A DNA stretch of 58,375 nt. Origin: a virus. Where the stretch lies: positions 1 through 58,375 of IMG/VR virus record IMGVR_UViG_3300011115_000472; one strand, 5' to 3'. Positions 1 to 9,527 of this stretch are shown piece by piece. Each line of letters starts with the position of its first letter. Within the stretch, counting starts at the first letter, position 1. The notes under the pieces are model-generated. The model saw nothing but the letters and a program-made list of their open reading frames with translations, did not search any database and was not told the DNA's origin. Position numbers and translations under genes: made by a program.

Positions 1-127
1 CAGTAGGAATGTCGTCTTCTTCGGTGACGGGATCTTCGTCTTCGTCAGAAACGCACATGCTCCCATTCCAATGGAATCCTTCTGCGCAAACAGGTTCTTC
101 CTCTTCAACAACAGGTTCTTCCTCTTC
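1..127. repeat. 127-bp terminal direct repeat (assembly overlap), left copy
   Basis: Bases 1-127 are identical to 58249-58375. About the first 90 bases are unique sequence and the rest enters a 21-bp tandem repeat. The giant minus-strand frame passes through the join without a shift (5635 + 1016 = 6651 bases, divisible by three). An overlap of exactly 127 bases is the largest k-mer size commonly used by de Bruijn assemblers. I therefore read it as the signature of a circular assembly graph, not as a biological terminal repeat. Confidence 0.95.
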
Positions 128-3100
128 AACAACAGGTTCTTCCTCTTCGACAACAGGCTCTTCTTCTTCGACAACAGGCTCTTCTTCTTCAACAACAGGC
201 TCTTCCTCTTCTGCCTCTTCCTCAACAACAGGCGTTTCAGTTACAGGTAGGCCACCAGTAATTGGCTCTTCTGTTTCTTCTTGCTCTTCTTCTTTGACAA
301 CAGGGTCAACAGGATCAACTCGGTCTATGCCATCTTCGCCGTCATCAATAACAACAGGATCTTTGACCACAGGTTCTTGAACAATGGGCTCTTCGGTATA
401 AGGCTCTTCACGATAAGAAATTGACCCATCAGAGTACGTGTCTTTATACATGCCATAACCAAGCGGCTCTGAAGACACAAGGGCTGGCTCTTTTGGCGTG
501 TCAGTCACAGGTGGCTCTTCTGTTTCAACTAAAGGCGGCTCAACTGGTTTTTCAACGACAGGTTCTTCAGGAGGATTGACAGGCAATGGGCTTACTGTCT
601 CTTGAGAAGGAGTTTCAACCGTAGGCAATCCGCCCGTAGTTGGAACTTCTTCTACTGGCTCTGGCACAACAGGCTTTTCAACAGGCGGCGGAACAACTTC
701 GACAGGTTTTTCGGCAGGCGTTTCTACCACGGGCAACCCGCCAACAGGTTCAGTTGTGGCAGGTGGCTGTACAGGTTCTGTAACAGGCAAGCCACCCGTA
801 GGCGGCTGTACCACTTCAACAGGCGGCTCTACAGGCGGCTCTACAGGCGTTGTTACGGGCGTTGTTACAGGCAGTCCGCCCGTAGTTGTTTGCTCTGGTG
901 GAGTAACTGGTGCCGCAGGCTCTTCAACTTTAGTGAGTGGAGGCGCAACTACTTGTGGCGGTTCTTCTGCGGGTGGTGTAGTCGTGGGCAGGCCACCAGC
1001 AGGCTGTTCTTGTTTTACCTCTTCTGTGGGCGTAGTCACAGGCAAGCCGCCAGCAGGTTGCTCTGGCTGTACTGGGACTACTTCCGCAGGAGTTGGTGTT
1101 ACCTCTGGCTCTGTCTTAGTAACGGGAAGGGCACCTGCGTCTGACGGCTGTGTGCCTGTAGGCGCATTTGTGTCCGTGCCAATAGATGTGCCGCCAGTAG
1201 TACCGCCTAAACCCGTACTTGTGTCTGTAGACGTCTCTGTGTCTTCTTGTTTATCCAATGAGGTAAACGAATAACCATCGCTACCCATCATCCAATAACC
1301 ATTGTTGGCCGCATCAACCCAAACACCACGATCCGCGTTCCATACAGCACCACGGTCTGGTGGGAATACTTTGCTTACAGTACCGCTAGTCAAACCAGTG
1401 TTTGGCAACGTACCATCGTTAGACGCAACGTCCGTCCCTTTGTAATCTGCCGCTATATCCACACCAGTCTTGTACTTGTCCATGATGTCTTTGACATCGT
1501 CTGGTGCAAGTGGGTTAAATGTTGTTGCTGGATTTTCCAATACCTGTACAACAGGATTTGGGTTCAATACTTGAACAACAGGGTTGTTGGCCAACTTGTC
1601 TTCCGCCGCTTTATCGGCCACCAGTTTGTCAGCCGCCGCTTGGTCAGCCACCAGTTTGTCCGCCGCGGCTTGATCAGCCGTTGCCTTGTCAGCTAACCTA
1701 ACAATTTCTGCTTGGCGCGTTTCTTCTGCAAGACGTGTTTGTTCAACTTCTGCAAGGCGTTTCTGTTCAATATCTGCAAGACGTGTCTGCTCGGCCTCTG
1801 CGGCAATCCTATCCTCATCTGCTTTTCTAACAATTTCCGCCTGACGAGTTGCTTCTTCTTGAGCTTCTCTTAATGCTTTTTCTGCCTTTACCTGATCAGC
1901 GACTTGTTGCGCTTGTTTAGCGGCTTCGGCAATTTCAAATTGTTTTTTGGCTTCAGCAATAGCCGCCGCTTGTGCAATTTCAGCATCTGCTTTAATTTGT
2001 GCCTGACGATCAACTTCTTCTTGAGCCAATTTAGCTTCGTCTGCCGCTTTTTGTGCCGCAACTTTGTCTAACTCTGCTTGTGCTTTAGCGTCAGCTTCAG
2101 CCTTGGCGTCCGCTTCCGCTTTGGCTTGAGTTTCTGCCTGAGCCCTTGCCTCAGCGTCTGCCTTTGTTCTAGCCTCTTCTTCTACTCTGGCTTGCTCTTG
2201 CGCTTGTTGTTCAGCAAATGCTTTGGCGTCAGCTAATTCTTTTTCCCGCACAATTTGCTCTTCAGCCAAACGCTTTGCTTCCGCATCTGCAACGATGCGC
2301 GCTTCTTCAGCTTTCTTAGCAATAAGTGCTTGGCGATCAGATTCTTCTTTAGCCGCCTGCGCCGCCGCCTCTGCCCTTGCTTGATCCTCTGCCTCTTTGG
2401 CGCGACGAGCGGCTTCGGCAAGTTCAGTTTGACGTTTTGCTTCTGCGTCAGCGGCGGCTTTTGCGGCGTCCGCATCCGCTTTAATTTGCGCCTGTCTGTC
2501 AGCTTCTTCTTGAGCCACCTTGGCGTCCTCTGCCGCCTTTTGTGCCGCCGCGTTAGCTTCGTCTGTTGCTTTTTGCGCCGCTATTCTGTCTGCTTCTGCT
2601 TTATCTGCCGCGGCTTGGTCAGCTACCAGCTTATCAGCCGCGGCTTGATCAGCAATTGCCTTATCAGCGGCCAATTTATCTTCAGCGGCTTTATCTTCCG
2701 CCAATTTCTTTTCTGTGGCAATTTTTTCTGCGGCAAGACGAGTTTGTTCAGCTTCTGCGGCAAGCCTGTCTTCTTCTTCTTTCCTGACAATTTCCGCTTG
2801 ACGAGCTTGTTCGGCTTCTACAATACGTTTTTGTTCGGCTTCTGAAGCAATTCTGTCTTCTTCTGCTTTTCTAGAAATTTCTGCCTGACGAGTTGCCTCC
2901 TCTTGGGCCGCTTTTACCGCCGCCTCCGCTTTTACTTGATCAGCAACTTGTTGTGCTTTTTCAGCGGCTTCGGCAATTTCAGCTTGCTTTTTAGCCTCGG
3001 CAATAGCCGCCGCCGCCTGCGCATCTGCTTGTATTTTAATTTGCTCTTGACGATATGCTTGCGCTCTGGCCGTGTTAGCGGCATCCATTGCTGTCCACGC

Positions 3101-5635
3101 CGCTAATTTTTCATCTGCCGCTTTTTTCGCCGCTATTTTTTCTTCTTCTATTTTGCCAAGATAACTTTTATATTCATCAAAATCTTTTACGTTACCACCT
3201 TGTTGTATGAATTTATCAATATCTTTTGTTGCATAACTAAGACCACCCCTCCAAGCCTTATTAGCCAAATCAGTTCTAGCAACAGACAACTCGTATGCAG
3301 TTAGATTTGCTTGATTTGCTTTGGCTTTGGCTTCGTCTGCGGCTTGTTTTTGAGCCGCCGCCGCCAAGGCTTCTGGTGTTGATGCTAAATCTGCGGCTTC
3401 TTTAATTTTTGCTAAACGATCTTCTTCTGCTTTAGCCGCCTTGGCATCAGCAATCGTTTGTTGCTCCGCTAATTTTTCATTATTTACAAAATCTTTGTAT
3501 GCATTAAAACCATAACCGTTACCCTGAGCAATAAACTTGTCAATTTTTGCTATATCTAATATGCCACTCATGGCGGCAGAACTAATTAAATTATTTCTGC
3601 CATCAATAGCTTCTTGTTTTTTATACGCATCTAAATCACCGTTATATTTTTGGTAATTATAAAGATCTGGAAATCCTGCGGTTTTTGCTTTTTCTTCATT
3701 AGTTGCGTTTGTAGCTTTTTCTTGCAAAGCTCTATCAGCATAGTATGCGGCTTGATCACCACCGTACTTGTTATATGTTGCTAAATCAGGAAACCCATAA
3801 TTCAAAGCATTACTTGTGTCTATTGCTAATTGTTTTTTTGCAACGACTTCTGGGGCATCTATAGATTTCCAATTTTCTGCATAATAATTTTGGTAATTCC
3901 ACCCATACTTTATGGCAGTTTCAGAATCAGGAAAACCTCGTTCTTTGGCTATTGGATCGTAATATGCTTTATCAGAGGCTTCTTTTTGAACTCTTGCGTC
4001 TTCTGCATTTTTTTCTGCAATTGCTTTTTGTTCATTGGCGTATAAGTCAGATCGTGCATACTCATCCCAACTACCAAATCCTCTTTGTTTGCGCGCATAA
4101 AAACGCAAGGGATCTTCTCCTTTTGATCCCGCGTCTTGCAAATCATCAAAGTTTTTAAATCCTGCATCAGTAGCTTTTTGGTAATTTGTCCAATCTGTTT
4201 TATTGGTGATGCCGTTTAATTCTGCATCTTGTTTTTCAGATGCATTTTTCCAGCCATCTTGCCAAGCGTAATAGTCAGCGCCATTTTTAATATTTTTATT
4301 AAAAGAACCTTGTTCATCGCCTAGTAGCTTATCTGCGTAAGATTTGTATCCTTCATTAACAGCACTAAGTTCTTTATCAATTCTTATTTGTTCTTTTTCA
4401 ATGATTTCTTCTAATGCTTGATTACTAATTGAGTCGGCCAGTTCCTCAGCATTTTTTTCAAGCGCATCACGATATGACACCAAATCTTTTACGTTATCCT
4501 CAACCAACAAATTGGTATTGTCATTAATATCAGAAATTTGTTTATTTAAATCTGATAATTTAATAGTAAAATCTTTTTCATAATTTTCAGATGCTGTTTT
4601 AAGTTCACCAGCAATATCTTCGTATAAAGATTTTGCAGTGTCTACGTATTTTTTAGAAGATTCTATATATGGTATTAATTCTTCAAGATTTTTGGCACTG
4701 CCTGTAGCCCAAAGATAATCCGATTGATTTGGGTTTGCTTCGTAAGCTGATTTATGAAAATTGTAATTTTTATATTCAGTTTCAAATTTGTTTTGCCAAA
4801 AGTTGTAGGTATTTATTTGTTTACTATAATGATTGTATGCATTAGTTACTTTTTCAAGTACGGGTTTGTAATCATAATAATAAGTGTCAGAAGCGTCTTT
4901 ATACAATTTGCTGGCTTGTTTAGTTAACGATTGCCCCAATTCATTGTTTTTATTTATTTGATCTGCACGACCAGATATGGCCGCTTGCAATGATGTAGTT
5001 ACTACAGAATTGGTAATTGCATACGCTATATCTTTACCAGACATGATTGCGGAAGTGGCGCTACTTACGGCACCCCTAATCAATTGATTGTCTACTGCGG
5101 TGTATCCCTTATCTGTTAACCCAGAGCTAACATAACTAGACACGGCTCCTTGAACACCTGCCGCAATTATTTTGTCGAGGCTACCGCCGCGAAGTGCCGC
5201 AATTGCGGCTGACCCAGACGAACTAATAATTACTTCTTTTATAGTTGCCTGCATTGCCGCTGGCATTTGCGCAAATGAAGCGGAAGTTCCTGCGCCTACT
5301 GCATCACCTATTTTTCCGCCTGCATATGATGCCGCCATTGAAAGAGCAATGTCTTCCATCTTTCCGCCATTGGCGGCTGTTACTGCGGCACTGGCTATCG
5401 TGGCGGCATATTGCTCTGATGCAATTGCCAACCCTTCTGGGCCAAGAAAATACGTTAACGCTACCGTTGCAATGACTGGTAATGGATCGCGAATGATTGC
5501 GTCTAGCGCTTTATTGGCGCTAGTGGCAATACTTTCAATACCCTTGCCTAATGACGTAACGGTATGTGCCCCTGCGTCCCAAGTATCTTGTACGGCTTTC
5601 CCGGCATTGTTTAGTTCTTGTTCTGGGTTAGACAT
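1..5635 (-). CDS. Giant virion protein, N-terminal and central part (2216 aa when joined)
   Basis: The frame opens at ATG 5635 behind AGGGG and has no stop down to base 1. It continues in frame at 58248 and stops at 57233, giving a protein of 2216 residues. I read, in order: an Ala/Gly-rich N-terminal region of about 200 residues with hydrophobic stretches; a Tyr/Asn/Lys-rich helical region; three repeats built on GFPD-x(6)-KYG-x(3)-YY; some 600 residues of Ala/Lys/Glu/Gln coiled coil resembling TolA; a Pro/Thr/Glu-rich part with many GGLPVTTP-like units; and a run of PVVEEEE heptads. The start overlaps the upstream gene by 8 bases. It is followed by two internal-protein genes and a transglycosylase. 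I infer an internal or ejection protein, or a long filamentous virion component. No named family is recognised for the whole. Confidence 0.85.
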   Translation of the reverse strand, partial: MSNPEQELNNAGKAVQDTWDAGAHTVTSLGKGIESIATSANKALDAIIRDPLPVIATVALTYFLGPEGLAIASEQYAATIASAAVTAANGGKMEDIALSMAASYAGGKIGDAVGAGTSASFAQMPAAMQATIKEVIISSSGSAAIAALRGGSLDKIIAAGVQGAVSSYVSSGLTDKGYTAVDNQLIRGAVSSATSAIMSGKDIAYAITNSVVTTSLQAAISGRADQINKNNELGQSLTKQASKLYKDASDTYYYDYKPVLEKVTNAYNHYSKQINTYNFWQNKFETEYKNYNFHKSAYEANPNQSDYLWATGSAKNLEELIPYIESSKKYVDTAKSLYEDIAGELKTASENYEKDFTIKLSDLNKQISDINDNTNLLVEDNVKDLVSYRDALEKNAEELADSISNQALEEIIEKEQIRIDKELSAVNEGYKSYADKLLGDEQGSFNKNIKNGADYYAWQDGWKNASEKQDAELNGITNKTDWTNYQKATDAGFKNFDDLQDAGSKGEDPLRFYARKQRGFGSWDEYARSDLYANEQKAIAEKNAEDARVQKEASDKAYYDPIAKERGFPDSETAIKYGWNYQNYYAENWKSIDAPEVVAKKQLAIDTSNALNYGFPDLATYNKYGGDQAAYYADRALQEKATNATNEEKAKTAGFPDLYNYQKYNGDLDAYKKQEAIDGRNNLISSAAMSGILDIAKIDKFIAQGNGYGFNAYKDFVNNEKLAEQQTIADAKAAKAEEDRLAKIKEAADLASTPEALAAAAQKQAADEAKAKANQANLTAYELSVARTDLANKAWRGGLSYATKDIDKFIQQGGNVKDFDEYKSYLGKIEEEKIAAKKAADEKLAAWTAMDAANTARAQAYRQEQIKIQADAQAAAAIAEAKKQAEIAEAAEKAQQVADQVKAEAAVKAAQEEATRQAEISRKAEEDRIASEAEQKRIVEAEQARQAEIVRKEEEDRLAAEAEQTRLAAEKIATEKKLAEDKAAEDKLAADKAIADQAAADKLVADQAAADKAEADRIAAQKATDEANAAAQKAAEDAKVAQEEADRQAQIKADADAAKAAADAEAKRQTELAEAARRAKEAEDQARAEAAAQAAKEESDRQALIAKKAEEARIVADAEAKRLAEEQIVREKELADAKAFAEQQAQEQARVEEEARTKADAEARAQAETQAKAEADAKAEADAKAQAELDKVAAQKAADEAKLAQEEVDRQAQIKADAEIAQAAAIAEAKKQFEIAEAAKQAQQVADQVKAEKALREAQEEATRQAEIVRKADEDRIAAEAEQTRLADIEQKRLAEVEQTRLAEETRQAEIVRLADKATADQAAADKLVADQAAADKLVADKAAEDKLANNPVVQVLNPNPVVQVLENPATTFNPLAPDDVKDIMDKYKTGVDIAADYKGTDVASNDGTLPNTGLTSGTVSKVFPPDRGAVWNADRGVWVDAANNGYWMMGSDGYSFTSLDKQEDTETSTDTSTGLGGTTGGTSIGTDTNAPTGTQPSDAGALPVTKTEPEVTPTPAEVVPVQPEQPAGGLPVTTPTEEVKQEQPAGGLPTTTPPAEEPPQVVAPPLTKVEEPAAPVTPPEQTTTGGLPVTTPVTTPVEPPVEPPVEVVQPPTGGLPVTEPVQPPATTEPVGGLPVVETPAEKPVEVVPPPVEKPVVPEPVEEVPTTGGLPTVETPSQETVSPLPVNPPEEPVVEKPVEPPLVETEEPPVTDTPKEPALVSSEPLGYGMYKDTYSDGSISYREEPYTEEPIVQEPVVKDPVVIDDGEDGIDRVDPVDPVVKEEEQEETEEPITGGLPVTETPVVEEEAEEEEPVVEEEEPVVEEEEPVVEEEEPVVEEEEPVVEEEEPVCAEGFHWNGSMCVSDEDEDPVTEEDDIPT
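91..216. repeat. 21-bp tandem repeat (six copies) encoding PVVEEEE
   Basis: The plus-strand unit begins CAGGTTC or CAGGCTC at 91, 112, 133, 154, 175 and 196, exactly 21 bases apart, and then degenerates to about 240. Read on the minus strand it encodes a Pro-Val-Val-(Glu)4 heptad in the giant protein. The assembly break falls inside it. Confidence 0.9.
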
Positions 5636-6032
5636 TTACCGTACCCCTGTACTGCGTAATCCCATCTTGGTCAACGCCTAAGTTTTCTATCTTGATGGGA
5701 TAGCCAAACCGTTCAATTAATTGCAATGTAGGCAAGTTATCTGTTTTGCCAGTAACACTTGTATATCCCGCCAACTTCATTGCTTTTGCAAACTCTCGAA
5801 AATTGCGCGCAAATTTGTTGGGTGGGTCAGCGTTGAACATGGCAACTTCTGCTTGATGAGGCGCTTTGATAAAAATAATAAACAACGAATTTCCAGAGCG
5901 CATCATGCGGCAAGTATTTGTCTTTAGCAAGGACGCCGTTTGCGCGTACACTTTTTTCCAATCATGCCCAAATCTGTTAATTTCTGGACATTTTTGAAAT
6001 ATCTCTTGCGTAGTCATTTCTTTTTTATCCAT
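5628..6032 (-). CDS. Conserved phage protein, possibly acetyltransferase-like (134 aa)
   Basis: Starts 3 bases after the preceding gene's stop and overlaps the giant gene by 8 bases, so translation is probably coupled. The C-terminal half, with FAKAMKLAGYTSVTGKTDN followed by IERFGYPI, resembles the last strand-helix part of GNAT acetyltransferases, where an ageing-distance 'GY/GF' segment ends the fold. T7-like phages carry an acetyltransferase-like internal virion protein in a comparable place. The family assignment is an inference from pattern only; no acetyl-CoA loop is clear. An alternative start is the Met six residues in. Confidence 0.65.
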   Translation of the reverse strand: MDKKEMTTQEIFQKCPEINRFGHDWKKVYAQTASLLKTNTCRMMRSGNSLFIIFIKAPHQAEVAMFNADPPNKFARNFREFAKAMKLAGYTSVTGKTDNLPTLQLIERFGYPIKIENLGVDQDGITQYRGTVNV

Positions 6033-6035
6033 GAT

Positions 6036-6269
6036 TTACGCCTGTAAATTCATTATGCCAACCATTTGCTGAGCCCAATCTTGCCAATTGTCAAACAATC
6101 TTTGATCTGGAATAGCGGATTGTGCAAAGAAGCCAATGCCGTTCATTCCATCTACCCAGTCCCTCCAGCGCTCCTCTGGCACTGTACCAATATCGTTGGC
6201 TGAAAACAATTCAGCCATCAAATTGCAGTACAGGGGCCACTCCATGTCGCGTGGGTCATAAACTATCAT
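6036..6269 (-). CDS. Small conserved phage protein (77 aa)
   Basis: Starts MIVYDPRD and is rich in Trp. Its start overlaps the stop of the P22 gp10-like gene by 4 bases (ATGA), which indicates translational coupling. Lies between the tail hub gene and the 134-residue unknown. Small acidic, Trp-rich proteins of this type accompany tail genes in related podophages, but no function is known to me. No membrane segment or cysteine cluster is present. Confidence 0.75.
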   Translation of the reverse strand: MIVYDPRDMEWPLYCNLMAELFSANDIGTVPEERWRDWVDGMNGIGFFAQSAIPDQRLFDNWQDWAQQMVGIMNLQA

Positions 6270-8305
6270 GGGTTGCCAGTTCCGCGAACGTCGCCAGTAT
6301 CAAGGCTCAATAGCACCTTACCCATAAAGTAATCTCCATTGAACGTATTTGATCCAAAACGCAAGCGCATTTGACGTCTTTGCTCCCTCATGTCCACTTT
6401 CAAAGTGTCTGGGTCAAAATAGTACGGGTCAGATGGATTGTCTATATCGTCCGCATAGCCCTTACCAGTCACGACCAAATACATTTCACCCGACTGCACA
6501 AAGTCAGGCTCTACACGCTCACAGCGCGTCCACAAGTTATCACCTGCTTGCTGAGTCGATCCAACCAAACCTGAATACGAGCCAAGTGCAGGCGTCTCAA
6601 AGTATGAGTCTATTGCGTTAACAAAGTTGAGGTAGATTGAGTTGGTGCCCGTCTCGTGTTGCCACAAGGTATAGGTGCCAACAGTGTTTTCCTCGTTGCC
6701 AGCCCAAATTGGGTGTGGAAAAACTTCAGAGAATACGCCCGCAGAACGGTAAGAGCCGGGAGACTGGCCAGCGTCGTACCACGTCTTTTCCCTTACGTTG
6801 TAGATGATCGCGTCATTGCACTCCGTTGCATCACCGCGTGGGTAGAAAAACCAAATCTCACCCCACCGCGGAACTTTGCTTACCCAAACTTTTTGACGTT
6901 GCACATAGTTCAAGTTGTCAAAGAACCAATTCATGTTCTGCGTGTTTGGCACTTCTTGCACAACACCGTTGTACATCAAGAATCTATCAGTACCAATCCA
7001 GTAGAAAATACCGTCATACTCAATTACGCACGACGATGACATGATCGAGCTTTGGCTTGTAATCAGGTCATACTTCCAAAAATAGTTGATGCCGTTTACA
7101 GTTGATGGCGCGTAAGTGACCCGTACCACGGAATCCGTAGTCCAAAACAGACCTGCCGGCGATGTTGTGCCGCCACGCAATGGCAGTCCCCTGATTACCT
7201 TACCAGTTGATATGTTGGTGGCGTTAGAGTCTGCGCTTGTCCAATTGTTGAAATCCCCAGCAGAACAATTTTGAATCAACCCATAGTTGCCGTACACAAA
7301 CAAGTAGGGGTGAAGCACAACGACGCCACCCGATATCGAGATGTTGTTGTCGAAGGTCAACGTTACTGTTGCAGATGCTGTTGCCGCGTTACTTAAAAAC
7401 GCTGTCCAAAGCTGTGCTGTGGTTGATGCCAACGATGTGATTGATCCTAAAAATCCACTGCCAGTTCCGCCAATAGACGCCGCTGGAATACTGAATGTTT
7501 CTTGAGCAACAAAGTTTGCGCCGCCATTAGTGATGGTGACAGACGACACAACAGTGCCGCTTACAACTACTGTGGCCGCGGAGCCTGAGCTAATTCCATA
7601 TTCATCTACCAAAGCAACGCTTGTGTACGTCCCGTTGGTATAACCTGATCCAACGGTACTTATTGATACCGTACCAACTGGGCCATACGACAAAAGCTGT
7701 GACGCTGTTACGGTGGTGCTCACTGGGATGCCACTACCAGTAACCGTTACGCCTGCGCCTACAGCCGCAATGGTTGTGGCAAACCTAATCAACTTAGAGC
7801 CTGACACAGTGGTTGCAGAGGCTGTAAACACGCCAACTTCAGTGAGCGTAGTGTTTGGCCATGCACCTACCAAGGGCCTTGTGTTAACAGTAGAGGAAAT
7901 GTCATTAAGATTTTGACCGGGGTGCGCAATTAAATTATTTACACCAGCACCCGAAGAGTCATACCCAATGTCAAATTGCCATAAATTGTTGTCATTTGCG
8001 GTAAAGCCAGTCAACGTATAGTCCGTTGGGCCTGAGCCAATACCATCATCGTTATCAGTAACCCATTGCTGAAGTTTGTTGTTTGTGCCTGAAACAACGT
8101 AGTTCAACCCGTCTGTTGAATTCATTGTCATGCCACGAGAGATACCAGAGGCGTTCAAAAAGATGCCCCTATATCCACCCATCTTGCGCGGCAACGCGTT
8201 TTGAAAACGAACCCACTTTCCGTTTACATAGGAAGGGGCATTAAAAACGGTGCCATCCCGCTGGATGCCCGGTTTAATTTGTAGCGCAACAACCTTTGTT
8301 GTCAT
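6266..8305 (-). CDS. P22 gp10-like tail hub / packaged-DNA stabilisation protein (679 aa)
   Basis: The N-terminus, with SYVNGKWVRFQNALPRKMGG around residues 25-45, is the recognisable opening of the P22 gp10 (packaged DNA stabilisation) family. That protein forms the hub between the portal-adaptor stack and the tail needle and fibres. The C-terminal third has many Trp/Tyr-rich beta segments typical of the family. Residues roughly 155-330 look like an insertion of Ser/Thr/Val-rich Ig- or beta-sandwich-like repeats, making the protein longer than P22 gp10. Start and stop overlap both neighbours by 4 bases. With the two adaptor proteins it indicates a short-tail machine. Confidence 0.8.
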   Translation of the reverse strand: MTTKVVALQIKPGIQRDGTVFNAPSYVNGKWVRFQNALPRKMGGYRGIFLNASGISRGMTMNSTDGLNYVVSGTNNKLQQWVTDNDDGIGSGPTDYTLTGFTANDNNLWQFDIGYDSSGAGVNNLIAHPGQNLNDISSTVNTRPLVGAWPNTTLTEVGVFTASATTVSGSKLIRFATTIAAVGAGVTVTGSGIPVSTTVTASQLLSYGPVGTVSISTVGSGYTNGTYTSVALVDEYGISSGSAATVVVSGTVVSSVTITNGGANFVAQETFSIPAASIGGTGSGFLGSITSLASTTAQLWTAFLSNAATASATVTLTFDNNISISGGVVVLHPYLFVYGNYGLIQNCSAGDFNNWTSADSNATNISTGKVIRGLPLRGGTTSPAGLFWTTDSVVRVTYAPSTVNGINYFWKYDLITSQSSIMSSSCVIEYDGIFYWIGTDRFLMYNGVVQEVPNTQNMNWFFDNLNYVQRQKVWVSKVPRWGEIWFFYPRGDATECNDAIIYNVREKTWYDAGQSPGSYRSAGVFSEVFPHPIWAGNEENTVGTYTLWQHETGTNSIYLNFVNAIDSYFETPALGSYSGLVGSTQQAGDNLWTRCERVEPDFVQSGEMYLVVTGKGYADDIDNPSDPYYFDPDTLKVDMREQRRQMRLRFGSNTFNGDYFMGKVLLSLDTGDVRGTGNP

Positions 8306-9525
8306 GTAAACGTCCCACCAGCGATGCCCACTGGAATTGCAAATCCTGATGCTGACAATGTGGCCCTATTCACGCCCCCTGCTGTAAATCCTAGTTGGCC
8401 ACTAGCCGCCAAATACAAACCAGTATTTGCATCGCCAGCAAATAACAGCGATGGGGAGGCGGCAGAACCATTGCCCAAAGTCAAAGCCGTAATAGCACTT
8501 GATGTAGATGTTTGAGCGTTAAATACATTTGTTCCATCACAAATACCAATGATGGTTTGAGTTTGAGGCAAAACAACTGTAGTTGCACCAATAGCCGTTG
8601 TTTTAAACGTCAATGTAAATGCGCCAGTAGTACTGTTTTGCAATGAATACAATTGGACTGTGGATGGAAGAATAACAGTACAGTTTGACGTTAATACACC
8701 CGTATATGACTGGATGGTGCTAGAAGCCTCAACAACGCTCAAAGTAACTGTGCCGCCAGTAACTGCCTTACTTAACTGGGTATAAACAAATGTGGCTGAT
8801 TGTCCATAACCATACGTATTGAACCCACTCGAGCCATTAGAAACAATTACAAAAGACTCGGCTAATTGCAATTGTGCTTGTGCATTTCCATCGATGGTAT
8901 CAGTACCTGAAGGCGTAATGGTCAATATACCCGTACCGTTATTGCGAACCATTACAAACCAATTATTTCCAATAGTTGCTGAAGATGGCAACGTCATACT
9001 TCCAGCGCCTGATTGCCACACTAAAAATTGCGCCCTATCTGCATCTAACATTGCATAATTTGAAAATATGTCTGTTAGCGGATACGATTGATTTAAGGTT
9101 GAATTGACGGCAAGCAAACCATACCCGGCAAGCGCAGAAGCATTTGCCGCAGATGTGCCGGCACCAAAAGTTAAAGTTGACCAAGTTCCGTTTATTGTGT
9201 TGTTGTCCGTCAAGTAGATGTATTGGACAACTCCAGAGGCAATAGAAACAATTGTGTTGCCGCCTGTGTCAACTACCGTAAAAGTGTTAGCTCCAGCATT
9301 ACGAATAATGGCGCTTGTGCCCGTAGACACTTGAGTTGCGGGTGGCAAATACAGTTTTAAACTGCCAACCGTGGCCGTCACGTCAATTTGATTGGCTACA
9401 ACATCTGCCGTATTGCCATTAATAGGCCATTGCAGTACCGTATCAGTGCTGATGGTTAGCGCTTCATACCCAACCTGCGATGGGTTGATAGTTACGCCTG
9501 TGTAAGGATCTACGTATGTTGCCAT
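8302..9525 (-). CDS. Fibre-like virion protein (407 aa)
   Basis: The N-terminus (VDPYTGVTINPSQVGYEALTI) introduces a Ser/Thr/Ala/Gly-rich chain of short beta strands with no cysteine-rich or catalytic motif, a composition typical of phage tail fibres or head fibres. The C-terminus (FAGDANTGLY followed by a Gly-rich strand) is like the 'DxNTGLY' segment often seen before the tip of phage fibres. ATGA overlap with the gp10-like gene suggests the two are made together. Receptor binding or head decoration are both possible. Confidence 0.7.
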   Translation of the reverse strand: MATYVDPYTGVTINPSQVGYEALTISTDTVLQWPINGNTADVVANQIDVTATVGSLKLYLPPATQVSTGTSAIIRNAGANTFTVVDTGGNTIVSIASGVVQYIYLTDNNTINGTWSTLTFGAGTSAANASALAGYGLLAVNSTLNQSYPLTDIFSNYAMLDADRAQFLVWQSGAGSMTLPSSATIGNNWFVMVRNNGTGILTITPSGTDTIDGNAQAQLQLAESFVIVSNGSSGFNTYGYGQSATFVYTQLSKAVTGGTVTLSVVEASSTIQSYTGVLTSNCTVILPSTVQLYSLQNSTTGAFTLTFKTTAIGATTVVLPQTQTIIGICDGTNVFNAQTSTSSAITALTLGNGSAASPSLLFAGDANTGLYLAASGQLGFTAGGVNRATLSASGFAIPVGIAGGTFT

Positions 9526-9527
9526 GA

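Noticed and set aside
1-127. Biological terminal direct repeats as in T7-type phages
   Set aside because: The length equals an assembly k-mer, the repeat lies inside a gene, and the frame continues across it; real terminal repeats are normally between transcription units.
602-1274. Plus-strand frames rich in Arg/Trp or Gly/Ser/Val at the left end
   Set aside because: Antisense shadows of the Pro/Thr/Glu-rich repeats of the giant protein.
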